Below, one piece after another: positions 1 to 6,255 of a DNA stretch of 6,255 nt. Every line of letters starts with the position of its first letter. Position 1 is the stretch's first letter. A program made the position numbers and the translations under genes. The notes beneath the pieces were generated by a model. That model saw only the letters and a list, made by a program, of their open reading frames with translations. It searched no databases and was not told the origin of the DNA. Origin of the DNA: Oscillospiraceae bacterium (lineage in GTDB: Bacteria; Bacillota; Clostridia; Oscillospirales; Ruminococcaceae); NCBI GenBank assembly GCA_018110855.1, contig JAGBFZ010000443.1:1-6255 (forward strand), written 5' to 3'.

Positions 1-1
1 A

Positions 2-85
2 CGACCGCAGGCGGGCTGTCGCCCGGCAAGGGAGTTTGACGCAGAGTGGGCGTATTATAGCCGCCGTATTTTGTCCATAGGTTAA
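2..85 (+). CDS. possible 3' end of an unidentified convergent gene (partial)
   Basis: An open frame enters from the left edge and stops at TAA (83-85), giving about 27 residues ending in AEWAYYSRRILSIG. The base composition changes from GC-rich (about 1-60) to AT-rich at roughly this stop, as expected at a gene end, and a hairpin that could end transcription lies about 43 bp further on. The other two plus-strand frames also run in from the edge and stop at 37-39 and 78-80, so the frame is not proven. I do not recognise the peptide and give it no function. If real, the gene converges on the phosphofructokinase gene. Confidence 0.25.
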   Translation, partial: RPQAGCRPAREFDAEWAYYSRRILSIG

Positions 86-127
86 TTGGTTATTAGTATC
101 AGGTTGTCATTCTTTTTTGACAGACTG

Positions 128-162
128 AAAGCCGCTTCTGAGACAACCTAAGAAGCGGCTTT
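128..162. terminator. 12-bp hairpin between pfk and left-hand region, likely bidirectional terminator
   Basis: AAAGCCGCTTCT (128-139) pairs perfectly with AGAAGCGGCTTT (151-162) around an 11-nt loop (140-150). The stem is GC-rich in its centre and has A and U ends, the usual build of a terminator serving two convergent genes. It starts 20 bp past the phosphofructokinase stop codon on the minus strand. The U-tract is short both ways: on the plus strand the stem is followed by a U-rich stretch (UUUAUGAUUUAUAUU counting the stem end), on the minus strand by UUUCAGUCUG. It may therefore work better in the plus direction. The loop can also pair with 101-108 (see findings). Confidence 0.65.
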
Positions 163-181
163 ATGATTTATATTCAGAAAA

Positions 182-1267
182 TCAGTCTCCGAAGGAAATG
201 CCAAGATCCTTTGCGGTGGTAACATAATTGCCCTCGGGATCAACAAACTTTGTCTTTCCCGCAACCTCGCTCAGAGGATTCTCGCCGATCTTGGCATTTA
301 TCATGGCAACGGAAACGCCGTATTTGCCTGCGTCAATGAGCTGAGCAGCTCTTACGCCGAATCTTGTGGCAAGAATTCTGTCATAAGCGGAGGGGCTGCC
401 GCCTCGGAGCATATGACCGGGAACGCACACTCTTGTCTCAATGCCCGTAGCCTTCTGTATCTGAGAGGCAATTGTGCTTGTGGCGGTGGTGATGCCTGCC
501 TCAAGACGAGCCTTTGCACGCTCCTTTTTCTTGAGCTTAGCCTCTTCCTTGCTGTATGCACCCTCTGCAACAGCAACAATGGAGAACCTGTGACCGTTGT
601 CCGCACGCTTCTGCATTGCCTGACAGATCTTGTCAATATCATAGGGTATCTCAGGGATAATAATAGCGTCCGCACCGCCTGCAACGCCCGAATAAAGGGT
701 GAGCCAGCCAGCCTTGTTGCCCATTATCTCAACCATAAGGATACGGCTGTGAGAAGCGGCTGTGGTGTGAAGCCTGTCAATAACGTCAGTACCGATGTCC
801 ACAGCGGTGTGGAAACCGAAAGTAACATCCGTACCGAAAATATCATTGTCAATGGTCTTGGGAAGTCCGATAACGTTCAGACCCTCCTCGCTGAGAAGAT
901 TTGCGGTCTTGTGAGTGCCGTTTCCGCCCAATGTGAGCAGGCAGTCCAGCTTCTGCTTCTTGTAGGTTTCCTTCATCAGCTTTACCTTGTCGATATTGTC
1001 CTCGCCGATGTTGGATATCATCTTGAAGGGCTGACGCTTTGTTCCCAGAATGGTGCCGCCCTGAGTAAGGATACCCGAAAATTCCGATGGCTCCATTTCA
1101 CGGGCGATGTTGTTGATAAGTCCGTAATAGCCGTTCTGGATACCAACTATCTGAACATTGTCAGCTCCCATTTTTTCATAGCACGCCTTTGCAATGCCTC
1201 TGATGGTCGCATTAAGACCGGGGCAGTCGCCGCCGCTTGTAAGGATACCGATTCTTTTCTTAGCCAT
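182..1267 (-). CDS. pfkA: 6-phosphofructokinase, long PKTIDND-type with GGNG motif
   Basis: Phosphorylates fructose 6-phosphate to fructose 1,6-bisphosphate, the committed step of glycolysis, in the cytoplasm. The 361 residues are about 40 longer than E. coli PfkA. Visible landmarks are TSGGDCPGLN (10-19) at the phosphoryl-donor site, GGTILGTKR (70-78, R78 matching E. coli R72), GGNGT (114-118), PKTIDND (136-142, with D140 as the catalytic base), VAEGA (233-237) and GHMLRGGSPSAYDR (284-297), which binds the sugar phosphate. A lysine-rich stretch at 240-254 follows VAEGA. G117 matches the ATP-type Gly104 of E. coli and not the Asp of pyrophosphate enzymes, whereas K137 is the lysine found in pyrophosphate enzymes and in ATP enzymes of the trypanosome and plant type. 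ATP is thus more likely, but N116 replaces the usual Mg-linked Asp. The ATG at 1267 is preceded by AAAGGATG with about 9 nt of spacing, which fixes the start. It lies 38 nt after the EAL gene, probably in one operon. The family is certain; the donor is not. Confidence 0.93.
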   Translation of the reverse strand: MAKKRIGILTSGGDCPGLNATIRGIAKACYEKMGADNVQIVGIQNGYYGLINNIAREMEPSEFSGILTQGGTILGTKRQPFKMISNIGEDNIDKVKLMKETYKKQKLDCLLTLGGNGTHKTANLLSEEGLNVIGLPKTIDNDIFGTDVTFGFHTAVDIGTDVIDRLHTTAASHSRILMVEIMGNKAGWLTLYSGVAGGADAIIIPEIPYDIDKICQAMQKRADNGHRFSIVAVAEGAYSKEEAKLKKKERAKARLEAGITTATSTIASQIQKATGIETRVCVPGHMLRGGSPSAYDRILATRFGVRAAQLIDAGKYGVSVAMINAKIGENPLSEVAGKTKFVDPEGNYVTTAKDLGISFGD

Positions 1268-1283
1268 TTTTTATCATCCTTTC

Positions 1284-1299
1284 CCGAACAATATTTCGG
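1284..1299 (-). other. small hairpin just upstream of the pfk ribosome binding site
   Basis: On the minus strand CCGAA-ATATTG-TTCGG forms a 5-bp stem with a 6-nt loop, ending 1 nt before the GAAAGGATG Shine-Dalgarno stretch. It has no U-tract after it, so it is not an intrinsic terminator. It could tune translation or act as an RNA processing or stability element between the two cistrons, but a 5-bp stem is weak and may be chance. Confidence 0.3.
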
Positions 1300-1304
1300 A
1301 AGAA

Positions 1305-1333
1305 TTTATACCTTGACAGTCCTTGCCTGTCTC
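1305..1333 (-). promoter_or_regulatory. weak candidate internal promoter for pfk
   Basis: On the minus strand GAGACA (1328-1333) and TATAAA (1305-1310) are separated by 17 bp, matching 4/6 and 5/6 of the sigma-A consensus. The site overlaps the last codons and stop of the EAL gene and would start a transcript near 1298, about 30 nt before the pfk start codon. It would let pfk be expressed apart from the upstream gene. Such partial matches are common, so this is a low-confidence call. Confidence 0.27.
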
Positions 1334-3618
1334 GAACGGAGAAATTCCTCAAATCTTTCAGCAGGCATGGGCTTGCCGAAGAAATAGCCCTGAGCATAAT
1401 CGCAGCCCGATTTCTTGAGTATCTCTCCCTGTCCCACAGTTTCGATACCCTCTGCAATTGTCTCTATCTTTTTGGATTTAGCTATTCTAATAACCGCAGA
1501 AACTATCTCCCGGGATATCTCGTCCTCCTCAAGATACATGATAAAGGAGCGGTCGAGCTTTAAAAGGGTAATTGGCAGCATCTGGATATAGCTGAGGGAG
1601 GAATATCCCGTACCGAAATCGTCCATGGAGAGCTTGACGCCAAGATCCTTGATCTCCTGCATCTGCATTACCGCATGGTCGATATCCTTGAGGGCAAGGC
1701 TCTCCGTAAGCTCCACATCAAGATACTGAGGCTCAAGACCCGATTCCCTGAGAGCGGAAAGAATAGTATCGGTAACGTTGGTCTGATAGAAGTCGATAGC
1801 GGAAAGATTGATGGAAACGGTTACGGGAGCAAGCCCCATATCCTGCCATCTCTTGTTCTGCCTGCACGCCTCGAAAAGGACGAAGTGGCTTATCTGAGTA
1901 ATGAGCATGGATCTTTCCGCCACAGGAATAAAATCGCTGGGCGGAACAACAGTGCCGTCAGGCTTTATCCAGCGGATAAGAGCCTCCATACCCATAACGG
2001 AGCCGTCCACCAGATTGATCTTCGGCTGATAATAAAGCACAAGCTCGTTGTTTTCGATAGCCTTGCCAAGCTCCTTTTCAATGGCATTGCCTGCAATGAT
2101 AGCATCGTGAGCGTGATTATCGAAGCGGAGAATGGAGCTTCTTGTGCCGTCAGAAAGGCTGAGAGCAAATTCCGCACGGTCGAGGACCTGGGAGAAATCG
2201 CCCAGACCGCCGTCGGACATAAGGCAGTAGCCTGCGGAGCAGGTAATGTTCTGAGCCTCAAGACCCATGCCGTTGATGTTTGCCATGTCGATCTGGATAT
2301 GCTTTATAAGGCGGATAGGCAGCTCCTCGTCATCGGTAGCCTTGATAAGCATAGCAAAATTATCTCCGCCTATTCTTGCAGTAAAGCCGCCTTCGGTAAG
2401 GTTCGACAGCATCACGGCGGCAATTTCTTTGAGAAGGTGATTTCCGTTGGTATATCCGCAGGTATCGTTGATGATATGGAAGCTGTCGATATCAAGAACG
2501 ATCACCCAGTAATTCACGTTCTTGTCTACCCTTGTACATTCAAGTATCTCATTTCCCATCATCATGAACTTGTTTCTGTTGTAAAGCTGAGTGACCTCGT
2601 CAATGTAAGCCATGCGCTCGATAACGAGATCCTTTTCCTTGTCATTGGTGATGTCCATGATAGCTCCGCCCACGTCCAGATCGCCCGATTTGGGAGACTG
2701 ATAGCGGAAATTGAACCAATGGTAATCCCCGTCGGCAGCCCTTGCACGGAAATCAACAGAATGTATCTCGTTATGGTCAAGCCCCTCCGAGGCATTTTTC
2801 ATGCCCGAAGCGAAGGTGTCGAAAATGATCCTGTCCTTGGGGTGGAAAGTCTCTCTGATAGTCTCGCTCTCCACATAACCAGAGGAAGATGAGATACCCA
2901 GCATCTCGCAGAGCTGCTCCGAAGCATAAAGACGGCTGCTGCCCTTTTCCTTCAGAAGCAGACCTATCTCGGAAAGATCCATAGAAAGAGCATATCTTTT
3001 TTCGGATTCCTGAAGCTTTTTGGAAGCAGCAATGACCTCCTGCTTCATCTTGTTGGCTTCGGTAAGATTGGGACCTATGGACATCATAACGGTGATGTTA
3101 TCGATCCTGTTGGAAATGGTAGTAACAACAGAGGTATTCCATACGGTGCATACCGATGAATTGGTCTTTGTCTGAATAAAAAATTCCTCGTCTCTGCTGT
3201 TTATTATGCTTTGAAGATTTTCCGAAAATGCGTCGGAGGGCAGCACCCTTTTAAGTATCTCGGGATCGTAAAGCTCATCCTCGGTGTAGCCCGTAGTTCT
3301 TATAAATGCGTCATTTGCGCGGATATAGCCGAAGGACGTATCCCACAGCACCACCATGGAATTGAGCTGCTGCATTACCTTTTCGGCATTTTTCAGCTCC
3401 TTGAATTTCATAGTTCTGGCGTTATGAAGAAGTGCGACAGCTCCCACAAACAATGATGTGCCGAGAACGCACGCCACCGCAGCGATAGCGGTCCTTGTGC
3501 TTAAAGGGTCGCTCTTGACTATCGAGCTGACAAGGCAAACAGCAACAACATCAGCAAGAATATATGCCGCAATAAAAATAATTTTTTCTATCAGGCTCTG
3601 TTCCGTACCTTTTCGCAT
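1306..3618 (-). CDS. membrane PAS-PAS-GGDEF-EAL protein, predicted c-di-GMP phosphodiesterase
   Basis: Likely hydrolyses cyclic di-GMP to pGpG at the inner face of the membrane in response to signals sensed by its PAS domains. The 770 residues show two hydrophobic helices (about 12-34 and 43-64) joined by some 8 residues, a PAS domain (about 78-185, with TGYTEDEL at 109-116), a charged probably coiled linker (186-207), a second PAS domain (about 208-327, with HWFNFR at 300-305), GGDEF (about 332-500) and EAL (about 511-765). The GGDEF signature is GGDNF (417-421), with HIIND in place of FKxIND, GN for GD at 392-393, and no RxxD inhibitory site, so cyclase activity is doubtful. By contrast all expected EAL residues are present: E545, N604, E636, D666, D667, K687, E723 and Q743, and the loop DDFGTGYSSL is intact. 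The ATG at 3618 has GGGGTG 7 nt upstream. A strong promoter lies about 100 nt upstream and pfk follows 38 nt downstream. The domain calls are firm; the signal is unknown. Confidence 0.93.
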   Translation of the reverse strand: MRKGTEQSLIEKIIFIAAYILADVVAVCLVSSIVKSDPLSTRTAIAAVACVLGTSLFVGAVALLHNARTMKFKELKNAEKVMQQLNSMVVLWDTSFGYIRANDAFIRTTGYTEDELYDPEILKRVLPSDAFSENLQSIINSRDEEFFIQTKTNSSVCTVWNTSVVTTISNRIDNITVMMSIGPNLTEANKMKQEVIAASKKLQESEKRYALSMDLSEIGLLLKEKGSSRLYASEQLCEMLGISSSSGYVESETIRETFHPKDRIIFDTFASGMKNASEGLDHNEIHSVDFRARAADGDYHWFNFRYQSPKSGDLDVGGAIMDITNDKEKDLVIERMAYIDEVTQLYNRNKFMMMGNEILECTRVDKNVNYWVIVLDIDSFHIINDTCGYTNGNHLLKEIAAVMLSNLTEGGFTARIGGDNFAMLIKATDDEELPIRLIKHIQIDMANINGMGLEAQNITCSAGYCLMSDGGLGDFSQVLDRAEFALSLSDGTRSSILRFDNHAHDAIIAGNAIEKELGKAIENNELVLYYQPKINLVDGSVMGMEALIRWIKPDGTVVPPSDFIPVAERSMLITQISHFVLFEACRQNKRWQDMGLAPVTVSINLSAIDFYQTNVTDTILSALRESGLEPQYLDVELTESLALKDIDHAVMQMQEIKDLGVKLSMDDFGTGYSSLSYIQMLPITLLKLDRSFIMYLEEDEISREIVSAVIRIAKSKKIETIAEGIETVGQGEILKKSGCDYAQGYFFGKPMPAERFEEFLRSRQARTVKV

Positions 3619-3721
3619 GAGCGTTCACCCCGTTTCCCCAAAAAATTGATCAAAATCATGTCGCAGATGTTATAATGATAAATCATCAGATAGTATAAAA
3701 ATTGCATAACTTAATAGTTTA

Positions 3722-3751
3722 ATTATATAATATTTATAGTTCTTTTGTCAA
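3722..3751 (-). promoter_or_regulatory. consensus sigma-A promoter for the EAL-pfk unit
   Basis: On the minus strand a perfect TTGACA -35 box (3746-3751) is followed after 18 bp by a perfect TATAAT -10 box (3722-3727). Transcription would start near 3715, leaving a leader of about 97 nt before the EAL gene start at 3618. A full 12/12 match is rare, so basal strength should be high unless repressed. The 18-bp spacer is 1 bp above the optimum. An inverted repeat ATATT-AC-AATAT (3751-3762) touches the -35 box. Confidence 0.75.
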
Positions 3752-3754
3752 TAT

Positions 3755-3834
3755 TACAATATGAACTATTTGTTTGAATTATTAAAACTATTTGCCATCA
3801 ATTCAAAAAAGCCCCATTTTAATTGTACAATATG
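3755..3834. repeat. two pairs of 9-bp direct repeats upstream of the -35 box
   Basis: TACAATATG occurs at 3755-3763 and 3826-3834 (71 bp apart). AACTATTTG occurs at 3764-3772 and 3786-3794 (22 bp apart, about two helical turns). The first copies of both abut each other and sit only 3 bp upstream of the -35 box, in the position expected for a regulator binding site. The DNA is AT-rich, which raises the rate of chance repeats. Confidence 0.4.
3799..3825. repeat. imperfect AT-rich inverted repeat
   Basis: CAATT (3799-3803) pairs with AATTG (3821-3825), followed after one mismatch by an AAA/TTT inner stem around a GCCCCA-containing loop. The stem has little GC and no proper U-tract after it, so a terminator role is doubtful. 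It lies upstream of the EAL promoter and might be a protein site or chance. Confidence 0.25.
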
Positions 3835-3870
3835 CCAAAAAAAACATTGAAATAGCCTGTCATCTCCGCA

Positions 3871-3899
3871 AATATATACAAATTTGGTGCAGAAGTCAA
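3871..3899 (-). promoter_or_regulatory. second candidate promoter just after mfd
   Basis: On the minus strand TTGACT (3894-3899) and TATATT (3871-3876) are 17 bp apart, each 5/6 of the sigma-A consensus. It begins 6 bp past the mfd stop codon. A transcript would start near 3864 and give a leader of roughly 245 nt to the EAL gene, or a short untranslated RNA. It is weaker than the 3722-3751 promoter and may be chance in AT-rich DNA. Confidence 0.33.
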
Positions 3900-3904
3900 C
3901 AGCA

Positions 3905-6255
3905 TTAAGCCTTGTCTGCCATAATCTCAACAGCCTTCTGCATGACCTCCACAGGCTTATCCTTAGGCGCAAGCTTTACAGCAATGTACGGCTTTTCCGT
4001 TGACCCGTTTACGGACACCCTGCCCTTGAACTCCGCCACAAGCGCCTGCACCTGCTCCATGGTGGCGGACTTCACATATATCATCAGCACGTCCTTGCGC
4101 TGGGTGATCTCCTTAATACCCGCTCTTCCTGCCATATTTCGGGTAAGAGCAACGGTGATAAGCCCCTGAATGGCACTCGGAGGATCGCCGTAGCGATCGA
4201 TAAATTCATCGAGAAGATCAAGGCTTTCCTCTCGGGTGGAAACAGCGGCGATCTTGCGGTATGCGTCAAGCCTGCCTGCAAGGCTCTCGATGTAATCATC
4301 GGGAATATGCGCCTCTATCTGCAGGTCGATGAGACATTCCTCGGGTGCGGGGGGAACGGGCTGACCCGTCTCTTCGGCTATTGCTTCATTCATAAGCCTC
4401 AGATACATATCATATCCCACAGCCTCCATATGACCATGCTGCCTGCCGCCTAAAATAGAGCCTGCGCCCCTTATCTCAAGGTCACGCATTGCCACTCTGA
4501 AGCCGCTGCCGAACTGAGTAAATTCTCTGATAGCGTCAAGCCTTTTTGCAGCCACCTCGGTAAGCACCTTGCCCCGTCTGAAGGTGAAATATGCAAAGGC
4601 ACGGCGGTTGGAGCGGCCAACACGTCCTCTCAGCTGATAGAGCTGGGAAAGTCCAAGATGATCGGCGTCCTCGATAATAAGCGTATTTACATTGGGCACA
4701 TCAACGCCCGTTTCGATGATGGTCGTGCAGACAAGGATATCTATCTCATGCTCCACAAGCTCCGTCCAGATGTCCGAAAGCCGCTCCTCGGTAAGCTGAC
4801 CGTGGGCAACGGCTATCCTCGCATCGGGGATAAGCTCACTTAGCTTTGCGGCAACGCCCTCGATAGTCTCCACACGATTGTGGATATAGTAGACCTGACC
4901 TCCCCTGCGAAGCTCCTTTGTTATCGCCTGAACTATAACGCCCATGTTATGCTCGATAACATAGGTCTGAACAGGATACCTGTCCACAGGCGGCTCCTCG
5001 ATAACGCTCATGTCCCTTATGCCGCTCATTGCCATATTAAGAGTTCTGGGGATTGGCGTTGCGGACAGCATGAGAACGTCCACTCCCGTAAAGGCTTCCT
5101 TGAAGCGCTCCTTGTGAGCCACACCGAACCGCTGCTCCTCGTCTATAATGGCAAGCCCTAAGTCCTTGAACTGAACGTCCTTCTGAACTATCCTGTGAGT
5201 GCCGATCACCATATCCACAGTGCCTGCTTTAAGCTGCCTGAGTATCTCGTCCTGCTGCTTTTTGGAGCGGAATCGGGATAAAAGCTCTATCTTGAAGGGG
5301 AAATGCTCAAAACGCTTTACAGCGCTCTGAAAATGCTGCCATGCAAGCACCGTTGTGGGAACAAGTATTGCGCACTGCTTGCCGTCAAGCATACATTTGA
5401 ATGCCGCACGGAATGCCACCTCGGTCTTTCCGAAGCCCACATCTCCGCAGAGAAGCCTGTCCATAGGAACGGGCTTCATCATATCCTGCTTTATTTCCTC
5501 AATGCAGCGGAGCTGATCGTCCGTCTCGGTGTAATCGAAGCGAGCCTCGAAATCCTGCTGCCAGTCATTGTCCTCGGAAAATGCATAGCCCGGCGTCTTT
5601 GCCCGCTTTGCATAAAGTGCAATAAGCTCATCTGCCATGTCCTTGACGGCTTTCTTGACTCTTGAACGGGTCTTCTGCCACTCGTTTGAGGAGAGCTTGT
5701 TGAGCTTAACTCCCGAATCATCACGAGGACCGATATATCGGGAAATAAGATCCATCTGAGTAACGGGAACGTAAAGCACGTCCGTACCTGCGTATTTTAT
5801 GGTGATATAATCCTTGGTAATGCCCTCAAGCTCCAGTTTTCGTATACCCTCAAATCTGCCTATGCCATGGAGAGCATGAACTACAAGATCACCCGGAGTA
5901 ATGTCCGCAAGGGACTTTATCTCCTCGCCCTTTTTCTTCTTCCGAAGCTTGCGCTTGGAGGACATTGCCCTTGCCTGAGTGATAAGAGCGGTCTTGATAT
6001 CGGGATAATCATAGCCCGAGGAAAGGCAGCCTGTGGTTAAAAGCACCCGTCCCTTGGTAAGAACGCTGCCCTCGGTCATAATATCGCAGGGAATACCGTC
6101 CTCCCGCAGATCTTCCGCAATGATAGGCAGTGTCTTTTCCGAGCCTGCAAGGACAACAACGGAATAATTCCTGTTGATAAGCGAGCGGAGATCCTCTGTA
6201 AGCTGACGTATCTCTCCGCCCCACGGAGCGGTCTGATGTGCGGTAACGGACAATA
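3905..6255 (-). CDS. mfd: transcription-repair coupling factor Mfd (5' end missing)
   Basis: Mfd is an ATP-driven DNA translocase that binds stalled RNA polymerase, pushes it off the template and recruits UvrA to start nucleotide excision repair. The window holds about 782 C-terminal residues of a protein normally near 1,150-1,180, so most of the N-terminal UvrB-like module is beyond the edge. Visible parts (numbered from the TTG at 6253) are a basic linker (99-108), the RNA polymerase-interacting domain (about 117-175, including HALHGIGRFEG), Walker A GDVGFGKTE (270-278), DEEQ box (371-374), SATPIPRTL (397-405), QLRGRVGR (540-547), the TRG region with RGAGSILGGRQHG (595-607) and the C-terminal TRCF domain (about 640-735). 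The TTG at 6251-6253 is an internal Leu codon, since the frame stays open to the edge. The helicase motifs look intact and no frameshift is seen. It ends in TAA at 3905-3907. Confidence 0.97.
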   Translation of the reverse strand, partial: LSVTAHQTAPWGGEIRQLTEDLRSLINRNYSVVVLAGSEKTLPIIAEDLREDGIPCDIMTEGSVLTKGRVLLTTGCLSSGYDYPDIKTALITQARAMSSKRKLRKKKKGEEIKSLADITPGDLVVHALHGIGRFEGIRKLELEGITKDYITIKYAGTDVLYVPVTQMDLISRYIGPRDDSGVKLNKLSSNEWQKTRSRVKKAVKDMADELIALYAKRAKTPGYAFSEDNDWQQDFEARFDYTETDDQLRCIEEIKQDMMKPVPMDRLLCGDVGFGKTEVAFRAAFKCMLDGKQCAILVPTTVLAWQHFQSAVKRFEHFPFKIELLSRFRSKKQQDEILRQLKAGTVDMVIGTHRIVQKDVQFKDLGLAIIDEEQRFGVAHKERFKEAFTGVDVLMLSATPIPRTLNMAMSGIRDMSVIEEPPVDRYPVQTYVIEHNMGVIVQAITKELRRGGQVYYIHNRVETIEGVAAKLSELIPDARIAVAHGQLTEERLSDIWTELVEHEIDILVCTTIIETGVDVPNVNTLIIEDADHLGLSQLYQLRGRVGRSNRRAFAYFTFRRGKVLTEVAAKRLDAIREFTQFGSGFRVAMRDLEIRGAGSILGGRQHGHMEAVGYDMYLRLMNEAIAEETGQPVPPAPEECLIDLQIEAHIPDDYIESLAGRLDAYRKIAAVSTREESLDLLDEFIDRYGDPPSAIQGLITVALTRNMAGRAGIKEITQRKDVLMIYVKSATMEQVQALVAEFKGRVSVNGSTEKPYIAVKLAPKDKPVEVMQKAVEIMADKA

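Larger units (their letters stand above)
3619..3904. other. AT-rich intergenic region between mfd and the EAL gene
   Basis: This 286-bp stretch has no credible gene. Going along the minus strand from mfd it holds a candidate promoter (3871-3899), a run of eight T (3837-3844) preceded only by a weak 5-bp stem, an imperfect inverted repeat (3799-3825), two pairs of 9-bp direct repeats (3755-3834), a consensus promoter (3722-3751), and a roughly 97-nt leader to the EAL gene. The leader contains the 5-bp inverted repeat ATGAT-AA-ATCAT (3675-3686) and the palindrome TTGATCAA (3646-3653), but nothing I recognise as a c-di-GMP or other riboswitch. Confidence 0.75.

Noticed and set aside
413..1387. 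324-codon open frame on the plus strand across the phosphofructokinase gene
   Set aside because: Antisense shadow of a conserved enzyme; no ribosome site or domain signs noticed.
1675..2892. 405-codon open frame on the plus strand inside the EAL gene
   Set aside because: It is antisense to a gene with clear domain motifs and its translation has no recognisable domain; it reflects codon bias of the minus-strand gene.
3646..3653. TTGATCAA palindrome as an operator
   Set aside because: A single 8-bp palindrome in AT-rich DNA is expected by chance and has no partner copy here.
3619..3715. c-di-GMP riboswitch in the leader of the EAL gene
   Set aside because: The roughly 97-nt leader is AT-rich and shows no stems or conserved blocks of the known GEMM classes.
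3837..3866. Intrinsic terminator for mfd (GAGAT/ATTTC stem followed by T8)
   Set aside because: Only 5 pairs including a G-U, an 8-nt loop, and 4 nt between stem and T-run; too weak to call as a terminator.
3766..3972. 68-codon minus-strand open frame overlapping the mfd end
   Set aside because: Starts out of frame within mfd and runs into AT-rich intergenic DNA; no credible protein features.
6251..6253. TTG as the start codon of mfd
   Set aside because: The frame remains open to the window edge and the protein lacks the N-terminal module of Mfd, so this is an internal codon of a truncated gene.

Overview
The window holds three large genes, all on the minus strand, read from right to left: mfd (its 5' end lies beyond the right edge), then a membrane-anchored PAS-PAS-GGDEF-EAL protein, then a 6-phosphofructokinase. 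The protein sequences, the purine-rich Shine-Dalgarno sites, the near-perfect sigma-A promoter and the moderate base composition with AT-rich intergenic DNA suggest a Clostridia-type Firmicute. A Ruminococcus-like or other Oscillospiraceae organism is my best guess, but that is an impression and not a search result.

Layout. 1-181: non-coding or gene-end region with a possible tail of a plus-strand gene (2-85) and a strong 12-bp hairpin (128-162) between it and the phosphofructokinase. 182-1267: 6-phosphofructokinase of the long, lysine-containing (PKTIDND) type with an unusual GGNG nucleotide-site motif. 1268-1305: a 38-nt gap with no clear terminator, suggesting co-transcription. 1306-3618: c-di-GMP turnover protein with a degenerate GGDEF (GGDNF) and a complete set of EAL catalytic residues, so probably a phosphodiesterase. 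3619-3904: a 286-bp AT-rich intergenic region with a consensus TTGACA-18-TATAAT promoter pointing to the EAL gene and two pairs of 9-bp direct repeats on its upstream side. 3905-6255: the C-terminal two thirds of Mfd (RNA polymerase-interacting domain, helicase/translocase and C-terminal TRCF domain).

How the genes relate. Mfd is a housekeeping repair factor and appears to be transcriptionally separate from the two genes after it. The EAL protein and the phosphofructokinase look like a two-gene unit driven from the 3722-3751 promoter. A link between cytoplasmic signal sensing, c-di-GMP breakdown and glycolytic flux is possible but is only inferred from gene order. I did not find a mobile element, CRISPR array, RNA gene or clearly new multi-gene system. 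The most interesting points are the unusual active-site residues in the phosphofructokinase, the split GGDEF/EAL conservation, the repeats beside the strong promoter, and the terminator-like hairpin whose loop can pair with a nearby sequence.
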